Part shown: positions 17,837-26,457 of the stretch, piece by piece
Layout of the letters: every line of letters starts with the position of its first letter
Numbering within the stretch: position 1 is the stretch's first letter
NCBI GenBank assembly: GCA_905614375.1
Contig: CAJQSP010000007.1
Span: 1 to 31,940 of the forward strand
Source: an uncultured Dehalococcoidales bacterium
GTDB taxonomy: Bacteria; Chloroflexota; Dehalococcoidia; UBA1151; UBA1328
Length of the DNA: 31,940 nucleotides
Direction: 5' to 3'
The notes under the pieces: model-generated
Told to the model about the DNA's origin: nothing
Seen by the model: the letters and a program-made list of their open reading frames with translations, nothing else
Databases searched by the model: none
Made by a program: the position numbers and the translations under genes

Positions 17837-18679
17837 ATGACTACCGATCTAACAAACATCCCCCTCAACTTTAGCGTACTCGCCACAGACGTTCGCGGCC
17901 CCGAAGGACCAGCAATCGATTCAGAGGGTCGGCTCCACTTGGTTAGTGCCGAAGATGGGGCAATATTTCGCGTATCGACAGATGGCGATCTGACAGAGGT
18001 AGCGCACACCGGTGGACGCCCGAATGGACTCGTGTTCAATTCCTCAGGCGAGATGTTCGTAGCCGACGCAGCACTGAAAGCCATTCTCAAAATCGATAAT
18101 GCTGGCAACACTGAAGTCTTTGTCGAAGACTATGAAGGGACTAATTTTGGGGGACCGAACGATCTTTGCTTCCTTCCTAACGGTGATCTACTGTTCACGG
18201 ATCCAATTCGCCGTCCTCACCCCGATCCTGCAATCAGTCCTGTCTACCGAGTTACACCTGAAGGGAAAGTCAGCGCTTTCGCGAATGAATTGGCGTACCC
18301 GAACGGCATAGCGATATCTCCCGACGGCAATCATGTTTACGTTTCAGAAAGCCGGGCGCAACGTGTGATTGCTTTCACCGTCGATGTAACTGGTCAACTA
18401 CTTGACCAAGTTTTGATCCGCCGATTCAGAGAACCAGGTAATCCTGACGGTATGGCAGTCGATGTTGACGGGAACATATTGCAGTCACTCCCCGGTATTA
18501 GGGCGATAGCTTACCTTTCGGCAGCCGGCGAATTGATCGATCTGTACCACGTTCCAGATTGGGCTCCGGCGAACTTGGCTTTCGGCGGTGAAGATATGAA
18601 AACCGTTTACGTATGCGGCGCGGCGCAAAACTCGGTGTACGAATTCAGGCACCCAGTGGCTGGCGCACCGCTGTTTTAA
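17837..18679 (+). CDS. SMP-30/gluconolactonase-like beta-propeller hydrolase
   Basis: The product of about 280 residues is a six-bladed propeller of the SMP-30/gluconolactonase/LRE group. Metal-ligand positions are visible: Glu in RGPEGPAID, Asn in GGPNDLCF, Asn in YPNGIAIS and Asp in GNPDGMAVD. Such enzymes open sugar or other lactones; the substrate here is unknown. ATG at 17837 is preferred over ATG at 17783, because conserved sequence begins soon after it and the extra 18 residues look random. It is divergent from tetR and may share its operator. Confidence 0.85.
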   Translation: MTTDLTNIPLNFSVLATDVRGPEGPAIDSEGRLHLVSAEDGAIFRVSTDGDLTEVAHTGGRPNGLVFNSSGEMFVADAALKAILKIDNAGNTEVFVEDYEGTNFGGPNDLCFLPNGDLLFTDPIRRPHPDPAISPVYRVTPEGKVSAFANELAYPNGIAISPDGNHVYVSESRAQRVIAFTVDVTGQLLDQVLIRRFREPGNPDGMAVDVDGNILQSLPGIRAIAYLSAAGELIDLYHVPDWAPANLAFGGEDMKTVYVCGAAQNSVYEFRHPVAGAPLF

Positions 18680-18703
18680 CTGCGCTTCGTTATAGATTGT
18701 GCG

Positions 18704-20518
18704 CTACCTACGTTTGAATTCTCGCTCAAGGTCGTTGATGTTGAGCTGAACCACGGTAGGTCGGCCATGTGGACATGTGTTAGGTCGCTGAACTTGCTCA
18801 AGTTGTCGAATCAGATCTTTGCATTCATCTACAGAAAGAATCTGCCCTGCCCTGACCGATGAATGACAAGCAATCGTTGCCAGCATTCGATTGCGCCATG
18901 TTTCGCCAGAACCACCTTCGCGTAGTTCATCTAAAACACCCAGAAATACCTGGCCGGCACCGTCGCCACTTGCCCGTGTCGCTAGAGCGGCTGGCACGCT
19001 TCTGACGATCAGACTATTCGTACCAAACTCTTCGACGCCCCAACCTGCCCGGTTCAGGTCTTCCAGATTCTCCCGAACTGTTGTCATCGCACCTGGAGCG
19101 AGATCTACGGTGGCTGGTTCTAGTAGCGGTTGTGACTCGGAAGAATTTTGGTCGAATCGATCTCGAACTCGCTCAAACATGACACGCTCGTGGGCAGCAT
19201 GTTGATCGACGAGATAAACACCGTCTGGTCCTTCAGCGAGAATGTATGTTTCGTGAGCTTGACCAATTACCCGAAGTACGGGAAGAGTTTCCTTGTGGGT
19301 ATTGGTTGAAACGGATCCATCGCTAGACTCAGACCCTGCTTCCGTCGAGGTTTCAGTTAGCCGATATTGCTCACTAATTAGTGATGAATCTGGCCAATGA
19401 GCGGATCCTGCCGAAGCAGATCGATCGCCGACGGGCAAACTCTGAATACCAAGTTTCGATGCCGAGCCGGTTGTGCGCAATAATCCTATCGACCCAGATG
19501 CACGCCCTGCCCCAAGTTCGTGCACTGGTGCGGACGCGGAAAGTACGCCTCTAATTGCCCTTTGCAAGACCGAGTAGACGAGATCTTCTCTGAGAAAACG
19601 TACTTCGGCTTTTGCAGGATGTACGTTCGCATCGACGTCGCCAAGAGGAGTCTGAATTCTTGCTACTGCAATTGGAAATCGGCGTTCTGGAAGGAAACCG
19701 TAGTAAGCCTGCTCTATCGCGTAAGAAAGCCGACGAGATTGAATCAATCGCCCATTCACTGAGATCGTCATATACGTGCGATTCGATCGATTGAGAGAAG
19801 GTGAACTTACCAACCCATCAACAGAGAATGCGGCAGGGTCGCCCGGTTCCAGTTCGAGCATCTGCTCAGCAACGTTGGCACCGTAGACACCCGAGACGGC
19901 GTCGATAAGTTTCCCAGAACCGATCGTACGTAATCTCTCCCTACCATCGGCAATCAGACTGAATGCCACGTGCGGGTATACGAGTGCCAGAGACGCCAGT
20001 ATAGATTGAATACGGCTCAGTTCACGACCCGGAGAACCAAGGAATTTCAGCCGAGCGGGGAGGTTTGAGAAAAGCCCAGAAACCTCGATTCTAGTTCCCT
20101 CGGGTACACCAGCCAGTTCGATCTCAGTCGATTTGCCGAAGTCCACCAGGTATCGCGCCCCAGCTTCGGATTCTGCATGCTTCGATATGGCTTCTACTCG
20201 CGCTACCGAAGAGATGGAAGGTAGCGCTTCACCACGAAATCCCAGAGTGCCAATCGAGATCAGATCAGAAGACTCGTCAATCTTAGAAGTAGCAAATCGC
20301 TCGAACGCAATTGCTAATTCGTTGGCAGGTATGCCATGACCGTTGTCGATCACTGTTATTGATTGGGCTCCGCCGCCAACTATGTGAACATCGACACGGG
20401 TTGAATTCGCGTCGAGTGAATTCTCCACCAGTTCTTTCACGACTGAGGCGGGACGTTCGATTACTTCACCCGCTGCGATGCGAGAAGCAAGATCGTCACT
20501 TAAAACCTGAATTGGCAT
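18704..20518 (-). CDS. mutL: DNA mismatch repair protein MutL, endonuclease type
   Basis: The 604-residue product has the GHKL ATPase motifs of MutL: VVKELVENSLDA (Glu29, Asn33), DNGHGI (about 58-63) and TLGFRGEALPS (about 91-101). The C-terminal domain carries the full metal-binding endonuclease motif DQHAAHERVMFE from residue 438, plus ACHSSVRAG and CPHGRP near the end. These mark the nicking type found in bacteria that lack MutH. The linker (about 330-420) is poorly conserved, as usual. ATG at 20518 is clear. No mutS is in the window. Confidence 0.96.
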   Translation of the reverse strand: MPIQVLSDDLASRIAAGEVIERPASVVKELVENSLDANSTRVDVHIVGGGAQSITVIDNGHGIPANELAIAFERFATSKIDESSDLISIGTLGFRGEALPSISSVARVEAISKHAESEAGARYLVDFGKSTEIELAGVPEGTRIEVSGLFSNLPARLKFLGSPGRELSRIQSILASLALVYPHVAFSLIADGRERLRTIGSGKLIDAVSGVYGANVAEQMLELEPGDPAAFSVDGLVSSPSLNRSNRTYMTISVNGRLIQSRRLSYAIEQAYYGFLPERRFPIAVARIQTPLGDVDANVHPAKAEVRFLREDLVYSVLQRAIRGVLSASAPVHELGAGRASGSIGLLRTTGSASKLGIQSLPVGDRSASAGSAHWPDSSLISEQYRLTETSTEAGSESSDGSVSTNTHKETLPVLRVIGQAHETYILAEGPDGVYLVDQHAAHERVMFERVRDRFDQNSSESQPLLEPATVDLAPGAMTTVRENLEDLNRAGWGVEEFGTNSLIVRSVPAALATRASGDGAGQVFLGVLDELREGGSGETWRNRMLATIACHSSVRAGQILSVDECKDLIRQLEQVQRPNTCPHGRPTVVQLNINDLEREFKRR

Positions 20519-20644
20519 TTACGAAACAATACTCGATCGTACTGGTGGGCTCAACTCGTTCATTCGCCGGGTGTTTCTTCGAAGGCTAAAGTTTACTTGC
20601 AGCCCTGAACTTGGTGAGTCTTTTATTCAGTCGATTGAGAACAA

Positions 20645-21916
20645 TTACAGCCGACGAACTTTGTCTGTAAGAACGGTGTAGCCGATAGCGGCCGCTACTA
20701 ATCCACCACCTGCCAGCGCAAAAGCAATTCTGACATCGAGAAACGCTGAGATGAAACCAAGAGGAAGCGCACCTAGCGGGATTAGGCCGAAGTTCATCAT
20801 GTAAACCCCCATGACTCGACCTCGGTGCTCGTCGTCCGTCTGCTCCATGATGAGAGATGAGTTGAGAGCACGCCGACCTGAATCACCTAGTCCGAGTATC
20901 ACCATAATCGCCAATGCGACCACGTATGACGTAGTCACAGATACTAGAAGAATTGCTCCGCCCGACAACATACTTGTTATTAACAGCACCCAGCCACGAC
21001 GGCTATTCTTCGACAATCCGGCGATTACGAGTGACCCGATCAATGAGCCAACACCGATCATGCTTAGCATCAGGCCGAGTGCTTCAACTTCCAACTTAAA
21101 TACTTCTTCAATTTGAACCGGAAGAAGCGTTCGGAACGGCATCGCCAATAAAGCAGTGCTTAGCGCTACCAAAAGAAGAACCAGCACGGTTCGGTTTTTC
21201 TTTGTGTAAACCAAACCCGCTTTAATATCGCCCCACATTCGACGTTTGCCCAATACCACCGGCGCCATTCCCGGAACCCAGCTCGTAAGACCCAGAGCAA
21301 TAACCGTTAATCCTGCCATCACATAGTAGGTCGTAGCAGGTCCCGCCAAGCCGTAAATCAATCCGCCAATACCCGGTGCCGCGACCGTCATAAACGACAT
21401 ACCGGAAGCGTTGAGTGCAACTGCGTTCGTGAGGTGATCTTCATCAACGAGTTGGCCGATGATCGCCTGGCGTGCGGGCATGAGAAATGCCCAGATTGTT
21501 CCCTGAGCGACGGATGCCACTGTGAGGTGATAAACCGTGATCGATCCTGTCGAAATCGAAATGCCCACGAACAGTATGATCGCGAGCATTCCGATCTGGC
21601 CGAACTGGATGATCTTCTTGCGAGACACACGATCAGCTACGGCTCCTCCGTACAACGACAGAAGCAGAATGGGAGGGGCAAAACCAACACCAACAACAAC
21701 AACTGCAATTGGCGATTTAGTTAATTCCCAAGTGAGGTAACCGCGGGCGAGCATCTGAATGTTCACCGCTGCCATTAATAACAGCATTCCAAACCAGAGA
21801 TGCCGAAAGCCAGATTGTCCTAATGAAGAAAATGTTCTCGACAGTATCCCGCTCTGCCGCCCAGCGGTATTCGATGCCTTGAGTTTTGTGGCTGGCTTGG
21901 GATTAGATTCTGACAA
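20645..21916 (-). CDS. MFS exporter, EntS/DHA3-like (tandem paralogue 1)
   Basis: The 423-residue inner-membrane protein has about 12 TM helices. MFS motif A is GGAVADRVSRKK, and AFLMPARQAIIGQLV followed by NAVALN is typical of the EntS/MFS_3 group, which export siderophores or drugs. The substrate is unknown. The longest frame starts with TTG at 21916 without a clear ribosome binding site. It is 90 bases downstream of a related gene in the same orientation, and both probably arose by tandem duplication. The first 30 residues are polar and not conserved. Confidence 0.88.
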   Translation of the reverse strand: MSESNPKPATKLKASNTAGRQSGILSRTFSSLGQSGFRHLWFGMLLLMAAVNIQMLARGYLTWELTKSPIAVVVVGVGFAPPILLLSLYGGAVADRVSRKKIIQFGQIGMLAIILFVGISISTGSITVYHLTVASVAQGTIWAFLMPARQAIIGQLVDEDHLTNAVALNASGMSFMTVAAPGIGGLIYGLAGPATTYYVMAGLTVIALGLTSWVPGMAPVVLGKRRMWGDIKAGLVYTKKNRTVLVLLLVALSTALLAMPFRTLLPVQIEEVFKLEVEALGLMLSMIGVGSLIGSLVIAGLSKNSRRGWVLLITSMLSGGAILLVSVTTSYVVALAIMVILGLGDSGRRALNSSLIMEQTDDEHRGRVMGVYMMNFGLIPLGALPLGFISAFLDVRIAFALAGGGLVAAAIGYTVLTDKVRRL

Positions 21917-22006
21917 ATTATGCGGCTATTTTCGTGATTGGCTCAATCCGATGACAGTTGAAGTTGTATTGCCCGATAAATGGCGAACTATTTGCAGGTG
22001 TTTAGG

Positions 22007-23314
22007 TCAAAGTGCCTTGCGCAGTCGTGGCATAAAGATGATCGAAGATAGAGCAAAGACAAGGAGTGCGACTGTAACAACGGCCACGGAAGGTCGGGCA
22101 CCAAATTCTTTCATTGCCCAACCAAACGGGAGCATGCCTAATGGCATCAACCCGAACGTCATCATAAGCACACTCATCACTCGCGCCCTGTATTCATCCA
22201 AAGTATTTTCCATCATCAGACTCTGGCCAAGCGCCCAACGGGCTTGCTCGGCTAGTCCCATACCGACCATACCGATAATTCCGGCGGCGTAAATCGGCAC
22301 ACTAACTATCAGGCCTAATGACGCGCTTGCAACTACCGCACCGATCAGAACAATCCAACCTCTACGCTGACCTTTTCGCAGGTTAGCGATCGTTATCGTG
22401 CCGATTAGTCCACCAAGACCGAGCGCAGTCAAAAGAATTCCGACCTCTGAAGCGTCAGATCCATAGATGTCCTTGGCATAGACCTGAACAAGCATCCTGA
22501 ATGGCATCGACAACAACGCGACGATCACGCTGTAGATCATCAAATTCAAGATGAGTTTATTTTGTCCGATGTACCTGAACCCGCCAATGATGTTTGCCAT
22601 CACCGACTGTTTTACAGCAGCTACTGGTGGCGGCATCTTAGGAACAACTGAAGTAAAGATAACCGCGCTGAGCATCACAGCACAGATCAGCACGTAGACG
22701 TTTTCAGGCCCGATGATTTCGTAAAGCACTCCAGCCAATGCGGGAGCAATCAATGCCATCATGCTCATTGCCATTGCATTAAGCGCAAATGCATTAGGTA
22801 TCTGGTCTTTACTTACCAATGACGGAACTGCTGCCTGACGTGCTGGCATTTGAAGTGCAAACATGGCCCCTTGCACAACTGAAACGCCGAATAGGTGTCC
22901 CCAAGCGAGCGATCCAGTAAACAATAATATGGCTACGACTCCCGCAAGCACGCCGTTTGCCACCTGAGAAACCTGGATCAACATCCGACGGTCAACCCGG
23001 TCACTGAGTACTCCACCGTAGAGTGAGACGATTAGAAGACTGGGGGCAAATCCCATGCCAACGATTCCCGTGATGAAAGCATCGTCTGTCATGTTGTACA
23101 CGAGAATCCCGCGAGCGACCATCTGCATTTGAAAGCCACCCATCGACAGCACCATTCCAAACCAGATCATTCTAAAATCTCGGTTCGTAATTACAGATTC
23201 AAACGTGTGAAAAAACAATCGTCCAACCACGCCCAATCTTGGAGCGCGCCGAACCAGCACTGGCGGTGTGTCGCCATGCTCTGAACTCGGGTTTATCGGG
23301 TCGTGGACTGCCAA
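22007..23314 (-). CDS. MFS exporter, EntS/DHA3-like (tandem paralogue 2)
   Basis: The 435-residue protein resembles its downstream neighbour along the whole length: LYGGVLSDRVDRR as motif A, ALQMPARQAAVPSLV followed by NAFALNAMAMS, and similar C-terminal helices with RARVMSVLMM. About 12 TM helices are visible. It starts with TTG at 23314 with only a weak AGAGAA upstream. No regulator or biosynthetic gene beside it reveals the substrate. The pair could be exporters with different substrates or two halves of a heterodimer, but the latter is speculation. Confidence 0.88.
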   Translation of the reverse strand: MAVHDPINPSSEHGDTPPVLVRRAPRLGVVGRLFFHTFESVITNRDFRMIWFGMVLSMGGFQMQMVARGILVYNMTDDAFITGIVGMGFAPSLLIVSLYGGVLSDRVDRRMLIQVSQVANGVLAGVVAILLFTGSLAWGHLFGVSVVQGAMFALQMPARQAAVPSLVSKDQIPNAFALNAMAMSMMALIAPALAGVLYEIIGPENVYVLICAVMLSAVIFTSVVPKMPPPVAAVKQSVMANIIGGFRYIGQNKLILNLMIYSVIVALLSMPFRMLVQVYAKDIYGSDASEVGILLTALGLGGLIGTITIANLRKGQRRGWIVLIGAVVASASLGLIVSVPIYAAGIIGMVGMGLAEQARWALGQSLMMENTLDEYRARVMSVLMMTFGLMPLGMLPFGWAMKEFGARPSVAVVTVALLVFALSSIIFMPRLRKAL

Positions 23315-23337
23315 TTAGTTCTCTAAAAGGAATAGGC

Positions 23338-23355
23338 GCTCTCCGAAGGGGAGCT
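23338..23355. other. Small hairpin upstream of the MFS pair
   Basis: GCTCTCC pairs with GGGGAGC (one G-U) around a three-base loop. It lies 24 bases before the TTG start of the minus-strand MFS gene, so it may sit in that mRNA's leader. There is no T run on either side. Confidence 0.3.
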
Positions 23356-23484
23356 CGAAGAGGAAGGTTACTCCTGTAATCTCTGATTTGCTCGTGGATT
23401 TGATGGCGTTCTCTTCGTTCAAGATCGAGTCTTTTCTTGTACCCTTCGCTTATCTGAAATATGATCTTTAATGAGAATGTTTAC

Positions 23485-24456
23485 ATGACTGATTTGCTGA
23501 AATTGACCGAGCCGACGCTCCAAGATATTCATACCGCTCGATCAGTGATCGAAAACCACGTATCGCATACACCGATACGACAATACCCGGTGCTGTCGGA
23601 ACTACTCGACGCCGATGTTTGGGTGAAGCACGAGAACTTCCAGCTATTGGGAGCCTTCAAAGTACGAGGGGGGATCAATCTAGTCTCCCAAACCACGCAA
23701 GAAGAACGTGACCGGGGATTCGTCACCGCTTCATCTGGAAACCACGGGCAATCAATTGCATACGCAACTCGTGCTTTTGGCGCCGCTTGCACCGTCGTAT
23801 TACCAGAGGGTGCGAATCCAGCCAAGGCTGCTTCGATTGCGGCAATGGGAGCGAACGTGGTATTTCATGGCGACGTGTTCGAGCGCTCGCGAGAACACGC
23901 AGAAGAATTAGCCGAGCGAGACGGCTCGCGGTTCGTTCATGCAGCTAACGAACCGGCGTTGGTCGCGGGAGTCGCAACCTACGCAGTCGAAATACACGAA
24001 GATCTAAAAGATATCGATACAATTTTCGCACCAATCGGAGCCGGTTCGGGAGCTTCCGGAGTCTGTATTGTCAACGACGCTCTCTCGCCATCAACTCATG
24101 TAATTGGTACACAGGCAGCGAACGCACCCGCTGCCTATCACGCTTGGAAGACAGGAAATATCGAAACGTATCCAATGTCGACAGTAGCCGAGGGTTTGGC
24201 GACAGAATCGGCGTATACGTTTCCGATCGGGATACTTCGAAACCGATTAAAAGAGTTCGTACTCGTTGATGACTCGGATATCAGCACCGCCATCAAGATA
24301 TACATTCACGCCACTCGAACATTGGTTGAGCATGCAGGTGCGGCATCACTGGCAGCAGCTATCGGCATGAAAGACCAAATTCAGGGCAAGCGAGTCGTGC
24401 TTATCGCGAGCGGTGGGAATATCACTACCGATCAGCTTAAGTCAGTACTGAGCTAG
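23485..24456 (+). CDS. PLP-dependent threonine/serine dehydratase-like lyase
   Basis: The product of 323 residues is a fold-type II PLP enzyme without a regulatory ACT domain. The PLP lysine lies in GAFKVRGG (Lys59 from this start) and the cofactor-binding Asn in ASSGNHGQ. The phosphate-binding loop reads PIGAGSGASG, where most threonine dehydratases have four glycines, so the substrate is uncertain: threonine, serine, hydroxyaspartate or another beta-hydroxy amino acid. ATG at 23485 fits the usual N-terminus; ATG at 23461 would add eight residues. It converges with the next gene at a distance of 4 bases. Confidence 0.85.
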   Translation: MTDLLKLTEPTLQDIHTARSVIENHVSHTPIRQYPVLSELLDADVWVKHENFQLLGAFKVRGGINLVSQTTQEERDRGFVTASSGNHGQSIAYATRAFGAACTVVLPEGANPAKAASIAAMGANVVFHGDVFERSREHAEELAERDGSRFVHAANEPALVAGVATYAVEIHEDLKDIDTIFAPIGAGSGASGVCIVNDALSPSTHVIGTQAANAPAAYHAWKTGNIETYPMSTVAEGLATESAYTFPIGILRNRLKEFVLVDDSDISTAIKIYIHATRTLVEHAGAASLAAAIGMKDQIQGKRVVLIASGGNITTDQLKSVLS

Positions 24457-24460
24457 ATTA

Positions 24461-25249
24461 TTAATCGCTCGCGAGCGCCTGAATTTCCTGTTCTATCGTG
24501 TGAACCCGGGTGTAATCCTCGCGGTACATTGCGAATGCCCGCTCTAAGTAGAGTTGTGCTTTCTTTGCAGAGGTTTCAGCACCGTCAGTGGCAGTCTCAA
24601 TCAAAAGATCGATTCGACGGTTGTCAGGGATATGCTTTGCGATCGAACGTATCTTAGATTCACTTTCGCGCGCTCCGACTGAATCATCACCACTTGATTC
24701 ATACTGGAATCGCCCCATCAACGTCGTCAACTCGGTCAGTAAATCTGGCTCGGACATCATGCTGTACATCACGTCATCGACGTCAGTATTGACCGGAGCG
24801 GTACTTCCAATTGCCTCAACGCCCTCAGACGATCCAGCGTCGATATGCCTTTGCTCGCTACCGGCAATCCGGGATTTTTCGTCATATTGAGTGGCGTACT
24901 CAGCGGAAATACCGGCGACCACTTCCATAAGCGAAGTCACATCGGTCAGATTGGCTGCTCCGCCAAACAATAGATCATCTCCCCGCTTCTCGGCAGTCTG
25001 TCGCAGCCACTCTTCAGACTCGACTGGTTCAGGTGCTGGGGGAAATGCGAACGATGACATATCACCAGAGCCAAGTTGCTCGACCTGCCCTGCCAAGAAC
25101 GGCGGTACATACTTGCTGATATCGACCGAAACCGGCAGTATCACTACGTAAGAAGCACCGACCTGATCTGGATTAGACCCATCTCTGAAATAGATCAGTG
25201 CGTGCCCTTTAGGATCAGCGGCGTTACCTATGTGATATTCGAGTGTCAT
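24461..25249 (-). CDS. Unrecognised acidic cytosolic protein
   Basis: I do not recognise this 262-residue product. It has no signal peptide or TM segment. The first 60 residues look like a small folded beta-rich domain (YHIGNAADPKGHALIYFRDG, then ASYVVILPVSVDISKYVPPFLAG). A middle part rich in Ser, Asp and Glu may be disordered. The last 70 residues are helical and charged (IRSIAKHIPDNRRIDLLIE, KKAQLYLERAFAMYRED), similar in style to repeat-helix proteins. Codon use and base content resemble the neighbours. It diverges from the dihydroorotate dehydrogenase gene. Confidence 0.75.
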   Translation of the reverse strand: MTLEYHIGNAADPKGHALIYFRDGSNPDQVGASYVVILPVSVDISKYVPPFLAGQVEQLGSGDMSSFAFPPAPEPVESEEWLRQTAEKRGDDLLFGGAANLTDVTSLMEVVAGISAEYATQYDEKSRIAGSEQRHIDAGSSEGVEAIGSTAPVNTDVDDVMYSMMSEPDLLTELTTLMGRFQYESSGDDSVGARESESKIRSIAKHIPDNRRIDLLIETATDGAETSAKKAQLYLERAFAMYREDYTRVHTIEQEIQALASD

Positions 25250-25413
25250 AAGTTCTGATCAGACCTTTGCCTGTTGTGCCATTATCTGACGTCATGGAGT
25301 CGAGTTATGCGTTGGGGGCGATTAACATCTTACTTCTGGTTATTCTGAACGTAACAGCTTATTTGAATATTACGACGCTGATGTTGTGATAACGCGGGAG
25401 CGGTAAAACGAGT

Positions 25414-26451
25414 ATCTACAGCCTGGTAGCAAAGCCACTAATTTTTCGACTTCCTCCAGAAGGCGCCCACAAAGCTGCCGAAACCGCGCTGCGGGTACCG
25501 GGGGCATGGAACGCTTTTCGGGTCTCCAATGGTGCACGGGACATAAAGCTTGAAATAAATCTTGCCGGGATCAAATTACCTACACCAATCGGCATGGCCG
25601 CAGGATTCGACAAAGATTGCAAAGTACTCGGATCGGTATTGAATCTGGGGTTCGGATTCACAACGGGCGGGACAGTTACGCTGGCACCACGTCCCGGAAA
25701 TCCAAAACCGAGAATGTTAAGACTGCCCGAACAAAGAGCCGTGATGAATTCATTGGGGTTCCCTGGCCAAGGGCTTGAACCGTCGGTGAAGCGACTCCAA
25801 AGTTCACAGCGTTATAAAAATCGAGTGCTACTCAGCATATCGGGAACTATTGAAGATGAGATCGTCGAATGCTTACGCCGATCTCAGAATTTCGTATCAG
25901 GCATCGAACTCAACATTAGCAGTCCAAACACTGCTGGCTTACGAATTTTCCACGAACCCGGGCGACTTCGAGGACTGATCGAAGGGTTAGTTGCTGAGAA
26001 GCAAGTTCCGCTCTTCGTAAAACTCCCACCATGGCCGCGAGACGATGAGAATCGGCGCGAATTGTTGAAACTCGCAGCCACGGCAGTCGATGCAGGCGTG
26101 GATGGATTGGTTATTGCAAATACTCACCCGATCGAAAGCAAAAGATTGCAGGTCGGTCGAGGTGGTCTAAGCGGCGCGCCATTGTTCGAACACACCGAGT
26201 TGATGATTGCCGATATTCAAGCCCAGGTTCAAGGCGAAGTCGCAATTATCGCTTGCGGTGGAGTTTCGACCGCTGAACACGTTTGGAAACTACTCGTATC
26301 TGGTGCTTCCGCTGTACAACTCTATACTGCGTTCATCTACGAAGGCCCTGGGCTTCCTGGACGAATAAACAAACGCCTCTCGAAGATGATGAGGGCAGCC
26401 GGCATCACTAAAATTGGTGACATCTCGGGCGAGCCTCCGAATATACGATAA
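25414..26451 (+). CDS. pyrD: Dihydroorotate dehydrogenase, class 2 (quinone-linked)
   Basis: The product is a class 2 PyrD of about 345 residues, oxidising dihydroorotate in pyrimidine synthesis and passing electrons to a membrane quinone. IYSLVAKPLIFRLPPEGAHK is the class-2 N-terminal helix, followed by PIGMAAGFDKD, ELNISSPNTAGLR (substrate and catalytic Ser region) and FVKLPPW. Some FMN-site stretches differ from the usual (VIANTHP, IACGGVST). No ATG, GTG or TTG exists in frame between a TAA at 25390 and ATG 25594. That first ATG lies inside the conserved core and would remove about 60 needed residues. ATC at 25414 stands where the start is expected. Confidence 0.82.
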   Translation: MYSLVAKPLIFRLPPEGAHKAAETALRVPGAWNAFRVSNGARDIKLEINLAGIKLPTPIGMAAGFDKDCKVLGSVLNLGFGFTTGGTVTLAPRPGNPKPRMLRLPEQRAVMNSLGFPGQGLEPSVKRLQSSQRYKNRVLLSISGTIEDEIVECLRRSQNFVSGIELNISSPNTAGLRIFHEPGRLRGLIEGLVAEKQVPLFVKLPPWPRDDENRRELLKLAATAVDAGVDGLVIANTHPIESKRLQVGRGGLSGAPLFEHTELMIADIQAQVQGEVAIIACGGVSTAEHVWKLLVSGASAVQLYTAFIYEGPGLPGRINKRLSKMMRAAGITKIGDISGEPPNIR

Positions 26452-26457
26452 CGCTAG

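Noticed and set aside
24461..24480. Palindrome CGCTCGCGAGCG as a terminator between the convergent genes
   Set aside because: It lies inside the end of the minus-strand coding region, has no usable loop and no adjacent T run.
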